DNA of 64,000 nucleotides, from NCBI RefSeq assembly GCF_001953055.1, contig NZ_CP019044.1:2604001-2668000 (forward strand). Direction: 5' to 3'. The DNA is from Salaquimonas pukyongi (GTDB taxonomy: Bacteria; Pseudomonadota; Alphaproteobacteria; Rhizobiales; Rhizobiaceae). Under the pieces are notes generated by a model. It was not told where the DNA came from. It ran no database searches and saw only the letters and a program-made list of their open reading frames with translations. Below are positions 63,755 through 64,000 of this stretch, in pieces; within the stretch, counting starts at the first letter, position 1; every line of letters starts with the position of its first letter. The position numbers and the translations under genes were made by a program.

Positions 63755-64000
63755 TCAGCGGTTGCGCCAGTCCGCCAGCGCTTCGGAGAAGATCTTTTTG
63801 CCGGTCGCACCTTTTTCGAGCGTGACCAGACCACGCCGCCCGGTCAGATAGGTGATGGGCACATCAATCCAGTTCGCGGTCTCCAGCAGGCCGAGATTGG
63901 TCTGCTGGGCCTGTTCGAGATTGTTAAGCGCGATCAGGAAAAAACCCGCATCAATGCGCGCCGGAACGCCAACAAGACTTTCTCCCCGCGCCTGTTCGGT
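63755..64000 (-). CDS. Unrecognised protein, C-terminal part only (5' end beyond window)
   Basis: 81 codons and a TGA at 63755; the frame is open at the window edge, so the N-terminal part is missing. Visible sequence: GVPARIDAGFFLIALNNLEQAQQTNLGLLETANWIDVPITYLTGRRGLVTLEKGATGKKIFSEAL. No motif I can name. It ends 63 bp before the TPP riboswitch on the same strand. Codon use and length support a real coding end. Confidence 0.6.
   Translation of the reverse strand, partial: TEQARGESLVGVPARIDAGFFLIALNNLEQAQQTNLGLLETANWIDVPITYLTGRRGLVTLEKGATGKKIFSEALADWRNR

Noticed and set aside
1-64000. CRISPR arrays, rRNA operons, intact insertion sequences, prophage
   Set aside because: No regularly spaced direct repeats, rRNA signatures, transposase or phage structural genes were seen on either strand.

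Overview
The window is about 60% GC and comes from an alphaproteobacterium, most likely a Hyphomicrobiales (Rhizobiales) species, possibly marine. The evidence is the ctrA/sciP/chpT cell-cycle genes, an EipA-family envelope protein, an alphaproteobacterial rpoH and an alphaproteobacterial style of cobalamin cluster. This assignment is inferred from gene content and no search was run.

Layout. 1-25872 is a nearly complete adenosylcobalamin (B12) synthesis and cobalt-handling region. A rightward group holds cobT (cut by the window edge), cobS/cobV and a CobC-type phosphatase. A leftward group holds cobA, cobB, cobC and cobD. A divergent rightward group holds cbiD, cobK and an mmcQ/yjbR gene. A long leftward group follows: DUF6732, cbiX, cobH, cobL, cobI, a cbiG-cobJ fusion and cobM. 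A second leftward operon sits behind a clear cobalamin riboswitch (about 24104-24307): cbtB, cbtA, cobP, cobW, cobN, a DMSP-lyase-type cupin, cobO and a TerB-like gene. cobQ (24392-25872) carries a one-base frameshift. The pathway is a mosaic. CbiD, CbiG and long CbiX (oxygen-independent, early-cobalt style) sit beside CobN, CobW and CobO (late-cobalt style), with no CobG, CobZ or CobF in the window.

26064-41330 is general metabolism: a YggT-like protein, a sodium:solute symporter with its DUF4212 small subunit, a conserved hypothetical, a DUF971 protein, a ferredoxin-reductase-like flavoprotein, dxs, a group of two ParA/MinD-like ATPases with a homoserine-dehydrogenase-like SAF protein, cysD-cysNC, rpe and a CaiB-type CoA transferase. 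41738-45094 is one very large secreted mosaic protein, followed by an elongator tRNA-Met, mnmA, an RlpA-like protein and a MaoC-like dehydratase.

48927-53933 is a cell-cycle regulatory neighbourhood: sciP, a PqiA-like protein, a DUF2189 protein, a FliJ-like protein, ctrA, a single-domain response regulator and chpT. A strong plus-strand terminator between the last two genes suggests an unannotated small RNA. 54327-56422 has an EipA-family gene and a long coiled-coil membrane protein. 56463-59040 looks acquired or decaying: a C-terminally shortened EF-hand protein, a tiny AT-rich membrane ORF, an acetyltransferase fragment and a 0.3 kb repeat with terminal inverted repeats that has relatives at 8743 and 25884. 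The window ends with a frameshifted DUF6476 gene, an RluA-family pseudouridine synthase, rpoH, and a TPP-riboswitch-controlled ABC transporter (permease and binding protein) for a thiamine precursor.
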